From NCBI RefSeq assembly GCF_023371205.1, contig NZ_JAMCCO010000001.1:182662-246661 (forward strand): a stretch of 64,000 nucleotides of DNA, read 5' to 3'. Source of the stretch: Parvivirga hydrogeniphila (GTDB lineage Bacteria > Actinomycetota > Coriobacteriia > Anaerosomatales > Anaerosomataceae). Of this stretch, positions 50,318 through 59,403 are shown one piece after another. The notes below the pieces were generated by a model, which saw only the letters and a program-made list of their open reading frames with translations, was not told the DNA's origin and searched no databases. Position 1 is the first letter of the stretch. Every line of letters starts with the position of its first letter. The translations under genes were made by a program, and so were the position numbers.

Positions 50318-51637
50318 TCACAGGCGCTCAAAGACATCGAGCGCCAGGCTCCTGGGGTCGAGCACCTCGACGATATCCAGCCCTGAGCCTGCGAGTTCGA
50401 GAGTGCGCCCACGCTCGGTCTCTGTCCCGTCCGGCTCGAAGAGGAGCTGGATGCGGGGCGTGAGCGGCGACGGTCCTGGCGCGATCACGACACCGACCGA
50501 TTGATCGGACAGGCGGACGACGCACCCGACAGGGAAGACCCCGAACGCCTTTGCGAGCAGCCGCGTGAACATAGGGTCGAGCGACGCCCCGCCTTCGCGG
50601 AGCACCTGGATCACCGCGCGGTCCCGGGAAAGGCCAAGTCCGTGCGGCTTCGGGGTGACGAGATGGTCGTAGCGGTTCGCGATGGCCACGAGCCGGCTGT
50701 ACGGGTGGGTGACGTAGCCTGCCTCGCGGTCGGGGTGGCCTGAGCCGTCGACCCCCATGTGGTGTTCGTACGCGACCAGCATCGGGGTCCGGTCTGCGTC
50801 TGGCAGGCGGCTCAAGATCTCAGCGCCGAGCGAGGGGTGCAGGACCTCCGCACGCTGCGCTTGTTCAGGGTCGGTGAGGTCGAACGGCACCTTGCCGATG
50901 TCGTGCAAGAGCGCGGCGATACCCAAGGAGGCAAGCCCCTCTTCCGGAATCCCGAGCTCGGCCCCCATGACGAGCGCGTACGCCATCGTGTTGATGGCGT
51001 GGAAGAGCGACGGCTCGCTCGCCGAGGCGATGGTGGTAAGCCCGAGGACGGCGGCGGAGTCTTCCATCAGACGTGCGAGCACGCCTTCCACCAAGATGCC
51101 CGCCTGTTCGAGGTCGGGCTCGCCGCGCCGCGCGACCTGCTCGCTCAATCTCTGCATCAGCGCGAGAAGGCGGTGGTAGAGCGCGCGGTCCTGTTCCTTC
51201 TTCCGGTTCCGCTCCTCGGCCTTCTGGGCGTCTTCATCCGCGATGACGCCGATGGTCACGCCCACGACGCCAGCCCGCTCCAGCTCGGCGGCCAGGTCGT
51301 AGCCGGCTTCGGGCTTGGCGCTGAGGGCCTCGAGCAGTGCGACGAGCTCGTGCTGTGCGACGTCCGGGTGGAATGTGACGCTCTCGACGTTGTGCGACTC
51401 GAACGTCTCGGCAAGCGATCGGACGGCAGGTACGTCTAAGGGAAGCGGCGCGTTCTCGTGGTACAGGCGGCCAGCGTACACAGCGAGCGTGCACGGACGA
51501 GCGGCCACGCAGGCGGACACCGCATTGGTGAAGCTCGCGATCGCTTCCACGTACGAGGGGTGCGTCTGCGGGTACAGGTGCGCCGCCCTGCGCGCCGTCG
51601 AGAGCGCCGCGACGAGATCCACGGCTTCACGGGTCAC
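50318..51637 (-). CDS. HD-GYP-type phosphohydrolase (copy A) with LYP N-terminal module
   Basis: A 439-aa protein. The N-terminal module (about 1-110) contains ARRAAHLYPQTHPS, shared with three other proteins in the window. A charged helix (KAEERNRKKEQDR) links it to an HD domain with FHAINTMAYALVMG, LLHDIGK at about 244 and YEHHMGVDGSGHP, where the usual GYP is GHP. The C-terminal domain has FPVGCVVRLSDQS. Likely c-di-GMP phosphodiesterase or sensor. The ATG overlaps the upstream HEAT gene by 4 nt. Confidence 0.88.
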   Translation of the reverse strand: MTREAVDLVAALSTARRAAHLYPQTHPSYVEAIASFTNAVSACVAARPCTLAVYAGRLYHENAPLPLDVPAVRSLAETFESHNVESVTFHPDVAQHELVALLEALSAKPEAGYDLAAELERAGVVGVTIGVIADEDAQKAEERNRKKEQDRALYHRLLALMQRLSEQVARRGEPDLEQAGILVEGVLARLMEDSAAVLGLTTIASASEPSLFHAINTMAYALVMGAELGIPEEGLASLGIAALLHDIGKVPFDLTDPEQAQRAEVLHPSLGAEILSRLPDADRTPMLVAYEHHMGVDGSGHPDREAGYVTHPYSRLVAIANRYDHLVTPKPHGLGLSRDRAVIQVLREGGASLDPMFTRLLAKAFGVFPVGCVVRLSDQSVGVVIAPGPSPLTPRIQLLFEPDGTETERGRTLELAGSGLDIVEVLDPRSLALDVFERL

Positions 51638-53619
51638 GGCGACACACCTCCTCGCGCTCTGGCCGCAAGGGCCTGGCGCGCGCAGTCGACGACCTCTGAG
51701 AAGTGCCCGCGCTTGATGAGCGCCTTGCGGTTCGCGATGCGTTGCAGCACGGCCTCGCTCTCGTCATCGGGGCAACGCGAGAGCGCCTGGATGATCTCCC
51801 GGCACGCGGAGAAGTCCTTCCCGTCGCAGTCGAGCTCGTCGAAGAGCTGCGCGAGGGCCGATGCTGCGCCCGGAGCGGGGCTCCTGCCGAGCGCGCGGAC
51901 GGCGGCCGCCCTCACCTCGGGAGCGGGGTCCTTCGCGAGCGCTTGCAGCAGCCGGACGGCGTGCGGAGCACTCGCTGCTCCGAGCCCACGCGCCACCTCC
52001 TGGCGCGTCTGAGCATCAGGCCGCGACGCAAGCGCCTCGATCGCGGCGCGCGCACGCGGCTCGTCGCCCGCCTCCATGAGCAAGCGAACGAGCTGCCCGG
52101 CCTCGAACCACCGCGCCGACGGTGCGAGCGCGGCGGCCACGTCGAGGATGCGGCGACCCAACACGAGCTGCGCTGCTCCAAGCGCTTCCGGGTCGCGCGA
52201 CGCCAGGGCGGCGCGCACGAACTCCGCAGCGGAGTCCGGCGTAGCGAGCGAGAGCAGCGACTTCGCGTCCGGAGCGAGCCGCTGGTCGTCCGCCACCGCG
52301 TGCAGGAGCTCTTCCATCGCGTGCGTGTCCGTCGCGCGGGCGATCGCGCCGGTGATGCGGTTCGACAGCTCCGGCCACGGGAGGTCTGTGCGCTGTTCCC
52401 GCGCCGAGAGCTGCTGGAGGACGGACCGCGCGAGGCCGAGCTGCCGCGTCGCGATGAGCACGGGGACCGTGGAGGCGAGGCCGTCGAGGATCTTGCAGTA
52501 CATCTCGAAGTCGGTCTGCCGGTCGAGCATATCGAGCATCAGGCGGACCGAGCGCTCAGGGAGGGCCTCTGCGGCATGGGCCACGTCGCGGCGCATGGTC
52601 TCGATCGCAGCCGAAGCCTCCTCGGCGCGCAGGGCAGCGTCGCGGTGGCCGGCCTCGAGGTCGATGAGCGGTACCTCGGGCTCGGCGCGTGAGCGCACCT
52701 CGAGCATGTGCTCCATGAAGCCGATCTCGGTCCCGCTTCTCCCAAGCGCTTCGAGCGTGGGCTTCAGGTCCGCGAGCACGCTTCCCAGTCGTTCGCCGAG
52801 CGGAAGCTTGGCCAGCGCATTGGAAAGCGAGAGCATGTTCGCGCCCGCCGCACCGGCGGCGAGCGCCTGGGCTATCTTCGCGGAGTCGATACGACTGAGT
52901 GCGGGGCCGACGACCGCCGCCGCGGTCTCTTCCCGCACGGCCGCGGCGAACAGCGCGTCCTTCGCGTCCTGCGACAGACCGTCGAAGGCGTGCGCGAGCG
53001 TGTCGGCGACCGTCGTCGAGCCATTCGGGCCTGCGGCCTGCGCGAGAGCGGCAAGCCCCTCCGCGAGCGCTGCGGGGTCCTTGCCGCTCATCGACGCAAG
53101 CCACGAGGAGATCGCGGAGACGTCGCCGGCCATGGACGCCAAGAAGTCGTCGAAGTCAGGCGTCTGCTCGCCTGCGCGCTGGTCGACGACGGTGATGGCC
53201 ACCTCTGAGACGCGGATGCCCTCGACGCCGGCGGCCTCGAGCGCTGCGGCAAGCCCGCCTTGCCGCAGGACCTCTTCGGGGTCGCGCAACGCGGTCACGA
53301 GGAAGGCGGTGACGTCCCCATCGGATAGTTCGGGCGTGAAGACGATCTCGGCGATGCCGTGGGACGCGAGGAGCTCGGCCACGTCGGGAGCGCCAAGCGC
53401 TGAGTCCGAGCCCGCGAGCGCAAGCCCGTCGCGGGCGAGCGTGAACGGAAGCGCGGGAAGCCCGCTGTCGTGAAGCGCAGCCAGAAGCGCGTCGGACGCC
53501 GAGCGCGCTGACTGCTGCGGGATGGGCGAGGCCGGAGGATACAAGCGCGCGGTCTTCAGTGCGGTGGACAGCGCGCGCACCGCATGTTCGAGCGCTTGTG
53601 GACGTTCGGGTCCCGCCAT
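51634..53619 (-). CDS. HEAT-repeat protein with LYP N-terminal module (copy A)
   Basis: A 661-aa protein. The N-terminal part has TARLYPPASPIPQQSA followed by an alpha/beta-looking region and a mostly helical middle. The C-terminal third is HEAT-like (PEALGAAQLVLGRRI, QEVARGLGAASAPHAVRLL, PEVRAAAVRALGR). No membrane segment or enzyme motif is seen. It is co-transcribed with the HD-GYP gene (4-nt overlap). The same pair occurs again at 59.4-63.1 kb. Probably a scaffold working with the HD-GYP protein; inference. Confidence 0.82.
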   Translation of the reverse strand: MAGPERPQALEHAVRALSTALKTARLYPPASPIPQQSARSASDALLAALHDSGLPALPFTLARDGLALAGSDSALGAPDVAELLASHGIAEIVFTPELSDGDVTAFLVTALRDPEEVLRQGGLAAALEAAGVEGIRVSEVAITVVDQRAGEQTPDFDDFLASMAGDVSAISSWLASMSGKDPAALAEGLAALAQAAGPNGSTTVADTLAHAFDGLSQDAKDALFAAAVREETAAAVVGPALSRIDSAKIAQALAAGAAGANMLSLSNALAKLPLGERLGSVLADLKPTLEALGRSGTEIGFMEHMLEVRSRAEPEVPLIDLEAGHRDAALRAEEASAAIETMRRDVAHAAEALPERSVRLMLDMLDRQTDFEMYCKILDGLASTVPVLIATRQLGLARSVLQQLSAREQRTDLPWPELSNRITGAIARATDTHAMEELLHAVADDQRLAPDAKSLLSLATPDSAAEFVRAALASRDPEALGAAQLVLGRRILDVAAALAPSARWFEAGQLVRLLMEAGDEPRARAAIEALASRPDAQTRQEVARGLGAASAPHAVRLLQALAKDPAPEVRAAAVRALGRSPAPGAASALAQLFDELDCDGKDFSACREIIQALSRCPDDESEAVLQRIANRKALIKRGHFSEVVDCARQALAARARGGVSP

Positions 53620-53730
53620 GTCCTACGCTCCGCGTCGTGTCAGACGCTTCCATTGTGTCCGAACGGCGTCGTGCCGTACAGACCGATGCCGCCGGTTATG
53701 CTCGCGGGACGTTACGGTACTCTTATCGGC

Positions 53731-55092
53731 ATGGACGCATACATCGCTCAAGCACTGATCGTGCTTCTCCTCATAGCGGCGAACGGCGTGTTCGCTGCTG
53801 CGGAGATCGCGCTCGTGAGCGCCCGCCGCTCAGCGCTGAAGGCCGAGGCGGAACAGGGATCGAAGCGGGCCGCCGCGGTGCTGAGGGTAGCCGAAGACCC
53901 ATCGCGCTTCCTCGCAGCGATCCAGGCGGGCATCACGCTCATCGGCTTCGGCGCGTCGGCCGTTGCCACCGCATCGCTCGCCATGCCGCTCGCGCGCTGG
54001 CTCAAGGCGGCGGGTCCTGCGTGGGTGGCGCGGATATCCGGCGGGCTCGCCGTCATGCTCGTGACGCTTGCGGTCTCGTACCTCACGCTCGTGTTCGGCG
54101 AGCTTGCGCCCAAGCGTGTCGGTCTCCACCGTGCGGAGGCGGTGGCCAAGACGGTCGCTGGTCCTATCGCCGTGCTGCAGGCCGTGATGGCGCCGCTCGT
54201 GTGGCTGCTCGCGCGGAGCACCGACCTCGTCGCCGCCGCGCTCGGCGTCCCACGCGGCGCCGTGCGGCCGGGCGTGACCGAGGAGGAGATCAAGCTCCTC
54301 GTGACCGAGCAAGGGACGCTGCTTGATGAAGAGAAGCGCATGATCCACGGGATCCTTGCACTCGGCGACACGGTCGCGCGCGAGGTCATGGTGCCGAGGG
54401 TGGACGTGGCGATGCTCCCGGAAGACGTGACGGTTGTGGAAGCCGTCGGCTTGTTCCAGCGCACCGGCTTCTCACGGATGCCTGTCCACCGGGGCGATCC
54501 CGACTCGATCGTGGGCGTGCTGCTGCTCAAGGACCTGATCTCTGAGATGACCCGCGGAGAGCGGCTCCGGCGCGTGGGGGAGATCGTGAGGCCGGCCATG
54601 TTCGTCCCGGAAACGAAGCCCATCTTGGCGTTGCTCTCCGACATGCGGTCGGCGCACACGCACCTGGCGATCGTGGTCGATGAGTACGGCGGCACGTCAG
54701 GCATCATCACGATCGAGGACATCGTCGAGGAGATCGTCGGCGAGATCGCAGACGAGTTCGATCGGGACCGGCGCTACGTGGTGCCCGTGCGCGACGGGGA
54801 GTGGCTCGTCGATGCGCAGCTGCCGGTGTCGGACGCGCGGGAGATGCTCGGCGTGGACTTGCCTGAGTCGGACGAGTATGACACCGTGGCGGGGTGGGTC
54901 CTCGCGGAGCTCGGGCGCATCCCTGCTCCTGGCGAGACCATCGAAGGACCGGGATTCACCGCGCGGGTGGAGGCGATGCGTCGCCGCAGGATCTCCCGGC
55001 TGCGGATCTCCGTGCGGCGAGGCGACGCTGCCGACGTGAGCGCCAGCGAGCAGAAGGAAGGGGGATCCGATGGCAGAGAGGCTGTACCGTAG
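53731..55092 (+). CDS. CorC/HlyC-type CNNM transporter with CBS pair
   Basis: A 453-aa protein. The CNNM/DUF21 membrane domain occupies about residues 1-190 with four segments and FAAAEIALVSARRS, plus VFGELAPKRVGL. Two CBS domains follow (VPRVDVAMLPEDV to VVDEYGGTSGIITIEDIVEEIVG), and then a CorC C-terminal domain (DEYDTVAGWVLAELGRIP). Linked to Mg/Co efflux in the family. The ATG 53731 has no good ribosome site; an earlier ATG at 53698 is possible. Confidence 0.9.
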   Translation: MDAYIAQALIVLLLIAANGVFAAAEIALVSARRSALKAEAEQGSKRAAAVLRVAEDPSRFLAAIQAGITLIGFGASAVATASLAMPLARWLKAAGPAWVARISGGLAVMLVTLAVSYLTLVFGELAPKRVGLHRAEAVAKTVAGPIAVLQAVMAPLVWLLARSTDLVAAALGVPRGAVRPGVTEEEIKLLVTEQGTLLDEEKRMIHGILALGDTVAREVMVPRVDVAMLPEDVTVVEAVGLFQRTGFSRMPVHRGDPDSIVGVLLLKDLISEMTRGERLRRVGEIVRPAMFVPETKPILALLSDMRSAHTHLAIVVDEYGGTSGIITIEDIVEEIVGEIADEFDRDRRYVVPVRDGEWLVDAQLPVSDAREMLGVDLPESDEYDTVAGWVLAELGRIPAPGETIEGPGFTARVEAMRRRRISRLRISVRRGDAADVSASEQKEGGSDGREAVP

Positions 55093-55534
55093 CCGCTCGG
55101 ACCGGATGATCGCTGGTGTGTGCGGAGGACTGGCCGAGCACTTCGGGTGGGACCCCGTGCTGGTTCGTCTGGCGGCACTGGCGCTGCTGTTCGTCACGAG
55201 CGGCGGCATGGCGCTTGCGTATCTGGTGATGGCGGCGGTCGTCCCGGAGGCCCCGGACGACGCATCGTCCGGCGAGCCGCAGCAGCCGAGCGCACCACCT
55301 GCCAACGCCGAAGACCGCGCCGCGGCGCCAGCCTCCGCACCGCCTGCGACAGCGCCGGCCGTGCCGTCTGAGCGCTCGTACCGTCGCGGCACGACCTGGG
55401 CGGGCGTCGTGCTGGTCGCACTAGGCGTCGCGCTGCTTGTCGCCCGGTTCGTCGACGTCGAGCTCTGGCGCTTCTGGCCGGTGCTTCTCATCCTCGTCGG
55501 CCTGAGGATGGTCGTGAGGGGGGTGCGGTCATGA
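55070..55534 (+). CDS. PspC-domain membrane protein 1
   Basis: A 154-aa protein with an N-terminal PspC domain (LYRSRSDRMIAGVCGGLAEHFGWDP, shortened to RMIAGVCGGLAEHFG) and its membrane segment. A Pro/Ala-rich linker and two C-terminal membrane segments (VVLVALGVALLVARFVD, FWPVLLILVGLRM) of LiaF/DUF5668 type follow. It overlaps the CorC gene by 23 nt and the next gene by 4 nt. Probably envelope-stress related. Confidence 0.88.
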   Translation: MAERLYRSRSDRMIAGVCGGLAEHFGWDPVLVRLAALALLFVTSGGMALAYLVMAAVVPEAPDDASSGEPQQPSAPPANAEDRAAAPASAPPATAPAVPSERSYRRGTTWAGVVLVALGVALLVARFVDVELWRFWPVLLILVGLRMVVRGVRS

Positions 55535-56457
55535 TGCGTGCGAAGCGGGTCGTCGAAGGGCTCACGGTCGTCGCGCTCGGGAGCGTCTTGCTCGCCAACA
55601 CGCTGGGCGCGCTGTCGTGGTCGGTCTGGGCGGACGTCTTCTCGCTCTGGCCGCTACTGATCATCGCAGCCGGTCTGGACATCCTCGGCAAAGGGCTCGG
55701 GCGCGAGTGGGTCCGCGTTGCGGCGAGCCTCGTCGTGCTCGCGGGCCTGTTGTATGCGGTGTTCGCGTCAGCGAGCGGTATCGGGGTGGCGCCAGCGCAG
55801 CGGACCGCTTCGGGAGCCACAGAGGACTTCTCCTTCGTGGAGCCCGCATCTGCATCGGTGATGCGAGGGGTCGCCGTCGTTCGTGGGGGCGCAGGCCGCG
55901 TGTCCGTCGAGGCGGGCGAAGCGCTTGCAGCGGCCTCGGGCCGCTCGCCGTTCGTCCCGACCTTCGATGTCAGCCGCCAGGACGGCACCGCGCGCGTCGA
56001 GACCTCGCTCGGCTCCCACCCGTGGCTGTGGACAGGCAGGGCCCCTTCGGCCGAGCTCGACGTGGCGCTCAGCCGCGACCTGCCCTGGGACCTGACGATC
56101 GAGGCCGGCGCAGGCCAGCTCGAGGCCGACCTCACCGAGCTGCGCCTGACCAGAGCGCGGATCGACGCGGGCGTCTCGGAATCGACGCTGACGTTCGGTG
56201 AGGCAGACGGCGTGGTTCCCGTCGAGATCCACACGGGCGTGTCGTCGGTGACGCTCAGGTTCCCGCGCGACGCTGCGTTCCGGGTGATGGTCCGAGGAGG
56301 GCTGGTGTCGTTCGAGTCCGACGAGGCGGGCGGGGTCGAGCGGACGAGCGACGCGAGCGGTGTGCGCACGTACGAGCACGGGCCAGAGCAGGCGGCGGAC
56401 CGTTTCGACGTGGAGATCCAGGCGGGTTTGAGCAGCGTCGCGATCGAACTCTACTGA
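55531..56457 (+). CDS. LiaF/LiaI-like membrane protein with beta-rich C-terminal domain
   Basis: A 308-aa protein with three N-terminal membrane segments (about 8-85) of the type FSLWPLLIIAAGLDIL seen in LiaI/LiaF. A soluble region of repeated beta-strands resembling a LiaF C-terminal/toastrack domain follows (WDLTIEAGAGQLEADL, RARIDAGVSESTLTFGEA, VEIQAGLSSVAIELY). Such proteins act in envelope-stress signalling. It lies between two PspC genes. Confidence 0.83.
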   Translation: MMRAKRVVEGLTVVALGSVLLANTLGALSWSVWADVFSLWPLLIIAAGLDILGKGLGREWVRVAASLVVLAGLLYAVFASASGIGVAPAQRTASGATEDFSFVEPASASVMRGVAVVRGGAGRVSVEAGEALAAASGRSPFVPTFDVSRQDGTARVETSLGSHPWLWTGRAPSAELDVALSRDLPWDLTIEAGAGQLEADLTELRLTRARIDAGVSESTLTFGEADGVVPVEIHTGVSSVTLRFPRDAAFRVMVRGGLVSFESDEAGGVERTSDASGVRTYEHGPEQAADRFDVEIQAGLSSVAIELY

Positions 56458-56470
56458 GCGAGGTGTGAAG

Positions 56471-56911
56471 ATGGCTGAGAACGGCAGACCCCGGCAAGAA
56501 GCGCTGGTCATCGTCGGCGCGATCGTCATCGCGGCGGGCGTGTGGGCCTTCGCCGAGAAAGCCGGCCTCGTCCCGAGCGCCGTGTGGGTGTGGTGGCAGA
56601 CGATGTGGGCCGCGCGGAGCGCGATCGCACTCGTCGTCATCGGCGCGCTCCTCATCGTGGCGGCCTCTCGTGACGCCGGGCCGCACGTGCCCTCAGCAGG
56701 GACGCGGCTCTACCGCTCACGCCACGACAGGTGGGTCTCGGGCGTGCTCGGGGGCCTTGCGCAGTACTTCTCGGTCGATCCCACGCTGGTGCGCCTCGCG
56801 TTCCTCGCTTTCGCGGTGTTCGTGAACGGTGGTGGGGCAGTGATCGCCTACCTCGTGATGGCCCTCGTCGTCCCGGAAGAGCCTGAGCAGGGGGCCGGGC
56901 AGCTGGCGTGA
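56471..56911 (+). CDS. PspC-domain membrane protein 2
   Basis: A 146-aa protein with two N-terminal membrane segments and a C-terminal PspC domain (SRHDRWVSGVLGGLAQYFSV, then AYLVMALVVPEE). Here the domain order is the reverse of PspC protein 1. The ATG has GAGG seven bases upstream; a GTG two codons earlier is too close to it. The TGA overlaps the next start. Confidence 0.87.
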   Translation: MAENGRPRQEALVIVGAIVIAAGVWAFAEKAGLVPSAVWVWWQTMWAARSAIALVVIGALLIVAASRDAGPHVPSAGTRLYRSRHDRWVSGVLGGLAQYFSVDPTLVRLAFLAFAVFVNGGGAVIAYLVMALVVPEEPEQGAGQLA

Positions 56912-57846
56912 TCGCGGGAGCGTCGATGGCCGGCCGCAGCACCGTTCCGGGGGACGTCGTCGACGCCCACGTCCACCTGTTCGCGCGCGGACTCTTCCTC
57001 GAGCAAGTGGAGCGAGGGCGAGCGCTTCCCGAGCCGCTCGCGCGTGCGCTCGAGACGAGGCGCCTGGGCCGCAGAGGCGAGCCGCTGCCCGACCTCGCGC
57101 CCGAGGAGATGGCCGCGTGGTACGCGCATCGCCTCGACGAAGCGGGGATCGCGAAAGCCGTCGTGATGTCGGTCTTCGAGGACTCGGAGTACATGCGCCG
57201 GTTCGTCCGCGCGGCAGCGGGGCGCATCTTCGCGCTCACCACGCTCGACCCGACGGCTTCCGGAGCGGCTGTCCTTCTCGAACGCGAGATGGCCGCGGGC
57301 TTCCGCGGCGTCAAGCTGCTCCCGGTGAACCGACACTTCTACCTCTCGGACCCAGCGTGCCGGCCGTTCTTCGAGAAGGCTGCGGAGCTTGCGTGCCCCA
57401 TCACGGTCCACTACGGCGTCACGATCGGGCCGACAGGCGACTTGCGATACGCGGACCCGACAGACCTGTCGCCGGTGGCGCGCGACTTCCCCGAGATCAC
57501 GTTCGTGATTGCGCACTTCGGCGCGGGGTACTTCTCGGAAACGCTGCGTCTGGCATACCAGTGCGACAACGTGTGCGTGGACTCCTCCGGGACGAACAAC
57601 TGGATGGACTACGATCCGCACGGCTTCACCCTCGCGCAGGTCTTCGAGCGCGCGCTGCTCGCGCTCGGTCCGGAGCGGATCCTGTTCGGCACCGACTCCG
57701 GCACCACGGCGCCGTACCGCTCCTGGATCGCGTACCAGCAGCGGCGGACGCTCGAGGAGATCGGGCTTGGCGAGCGGGAGCGCGACACCATCCTGCGCAG
57801 GAATGCAGTGCGCATCTTCTCGCTCGATGAGGAGGAGCTGCGATGA
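56908..57846 (+). CDS. Amidohydrolase family protein
   Basis: A 312-aa TIM-barrel metal-dependent hydrolase of the amidohydrolase-2 type. Motifs are DAHVHLF (first metal His pair), GVKLLPVNRHFYL, VHYGVT, VIAHFGAG and LFGTDSG with the metal-binding Asp. Possible starts are GTG 56908 and ATG 56926. The substrate is unknown. Overlaps the next gene by 4 nt. Confidence 0.87.
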   Translation: MIAGASMAGRSTVPGDVVDAHVHLFARGLFLEQVERGRALPEPLARALETRRLGRRGEPLPDLAPEEMAAWYAHRLDEAGIAKAVVMSVFEDSEYMRRFVRAAAGRIFALTTLDPTASGAAVLLEREMAAGFRGVKLLPVNRHFYLSDPACRPFFEKAAELACPITVHYGVTIGPTGDLRYADPTDLSPVARDFPEITFVIAHFGAGYFSETLRLAYQCDNVCVDSSGTNNWMDYDPHGFTLAQVFERALLALGPERILFGTDSGTTAPYRSWIAYQQRRTLEEIGLGERERDTILRRNAVRIFSLDEEELR

Positions 57847-58655
57847 ACGGACGTGCCGGCGACTACGACGTGCTCGTCGACTGGGAGCGGCGGCTCCAGC
57901 GCGAAGGCCCGTTCTTCCGCACGCTCTTCGAGCGCTACAGGGTGCGCTCGGTCGCGGACGTGGGAGCCGGAAGCGGACGGCACGCTGCGCTCTTCGCGTC
58001 GTGGGGCCTTGAGGTCTGGGCGATCGACCCTTCGGAGGAGATGCTCGAGCGCGCTCGCGAGCACGCGTCGAGAGTCGGTGTGGGGGTGCGCGTCGTGCGC
58101 GGCGCATTCGGCGACGTCTGCCGGCTCCTCGGCGCTCCGGTCGACGCCATCACCTGCACCGGCAACGCGCTTCCGCACGTCGACGGCGTCGAGGGGCTAC
58201 GGCGCGCCGTCGAGGACTTCCGCGGCGCTCTGCGGCCAGGCGGCCTGCTCGTCTTGCACCTGCTGAACCACCACAGGATCGTTGCGAACGGCGTGCGCAC
58301 CGTGCCGCCGGTCTTCCGCGAAACGGACGACGGCGACGCGTTCTTCTTGCGGGTGATGGACGCCGACGCGAGCGCAGGGCGGCTCTACTTCGACTTCGTC
58401 ACGCTCGTGCGCGACCCGAAGGTCCGCGACGCGCTTTCGCCTGAGGCGTGGAGCCGGTCGCTCGAGGCCGACGCGTCCGGCGGTTGGCGTCTTTCCTGCC
58501 GAAGGTCGGTGCACGCGCTTCTTCCGCACGAGCTGCTCGTCGCGGAGCTTCAGGCGGCCGGGTTCCGCGACGTCGAGCTCTACGGCGCCCACGACTTCAG
58601 CGCGTTTTGCCCCGAGGAGGACGAGAGCGTCATCGTGGTCGCGCTCAGGGAATGA
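57843..58655 (+). CDS. Class I SAM-dependent methyltransferase
   Basis: A 270-aa protein with Rossmann motif I VADVGAGSGRHAA, the acidic residue in VWAIDPSEEM, and ITCTGNALPHV. The substrate is not deducible. It overlaps the amidohydrolase by 4 nt and the convergent maf gene by 11 nt. Confidence 0.88.
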   Translation: MNGRAGDYDVLVDWERRLQREGPFFRTLFERYRVRSVADVGAGSGRHAALFASWGLEVWAIDPSEEMLERAREHASRVGVGVRVVRGAFGDVCRLLGAPVDAITCTGNALPHVDGVEGLRRAVEDFRGALRPGGLLVLHLLNHHRIVANGVRTVPPVFRETDDGDAFFLRVMDADASAGRLYFDFVTLVRDPKVRDALSPEAWSRSLEADASGGWRLSCRRSVHALLPHELLVAELQAAGFRDVELYGAHDFSAFCPEEDESVIVVALRE

Positions 58656-59319
58656 GGCCGCAGAGCCTCGGCCCCAGGCGACAGGTCCTGGCCAGCGCGG
58701 CGTCGCACCGGACGACCGGCGGCGTGATGCCGACGAGGTCGCCGAACGCGCCGGTGGCGAGCTCCGCGTACAGGTGGCACAGCGGGAGGCCCGCGACGTT
58801 CTGGAAACACTCGTCCTCTGTCACGCGCGCGAGGTGATGCTCTATGTTGTAGGCGCCCGCACAACCCAGATGTTCGCCACGGGCGATCCACCGTTCGATC
58901 TCGTCATCCCCGAGGGCATGCATCTCCACGTCGGTCGTCACGGCGAACGAGCGCGCCAGGCGGCCGCCGATCACGATCGCCACGCCCGTCACGACCTCGT
59001 GGTGGCGGCCGGAAAGCGCGTGAAGCATCTGCCGCGCCTCGCTATCGAAGCCCGGCTTGCCGAGGATCCGCTCGTCCAGCACCACGATCGTGTCGAAGCC
59101 CAAGACGAGGTCGTGAGGGCCTGCGCTCCACGCTCCGGCGAGCGCTTTCGATGCGGCGAGGTGCTCCGCGAGCTCCTCCGGGGGAAGCGACAGGTCGAGC
59201 GGCTCGTCGATGCCGAGCGAGCGCATCTCGACCGGCAGGCCGAGCCACTCGATGAGGCGCCGTCTGCGGGGAGACGCAGACGCAAGCACGATGCGAGGGC
59301 GAGCGTCGGTGGTGGCCAT
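58645..59319 (-). CDS. maf: Maf/Ham1-like nucleotide pyrophosphatase
   Basis: A 224-aa Maf protein that hydrolyses non-canonical or modified nucleotides (house-cleaning). The signature IVLASASPRRRRLIEWLG is at the start, with GFDTIVVLD, LGKPGFDSEARQML, and GCAGAYNIE in place of the usual GCAGGY region. The C-terminus extends past the usual end. ATG 59319 or 59328. Confidence 0.9.
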   Translation of the reverse strand: MATTDARPRIVLASASPRRRRLIEWLGLPVEMRSLGIDEPLDLSLPPEELAEHLAASKALAGAWSAGPHDLVLGFDTIVVLDERILGKPGFDSEARQMLHALSGRHHEVVTGVAIVIGGRLARSFAVTTDVEMHALGDDEIERWIARGEHLGCAGAYNIEHHLARVTEDECFQNVAGLPLCHLYAELATGAFGDLVGITPPVVRCDAALARTCRLGPRLCGLIP

Positions 59320-59403
59320 GCGGCGCATGATAGCACCCGGCGGGAAGACAGGGCATAATCAGAGCGGCGCACACGGCAGAGCGAGGGGACGAGAGGCAGG
59401 GCT

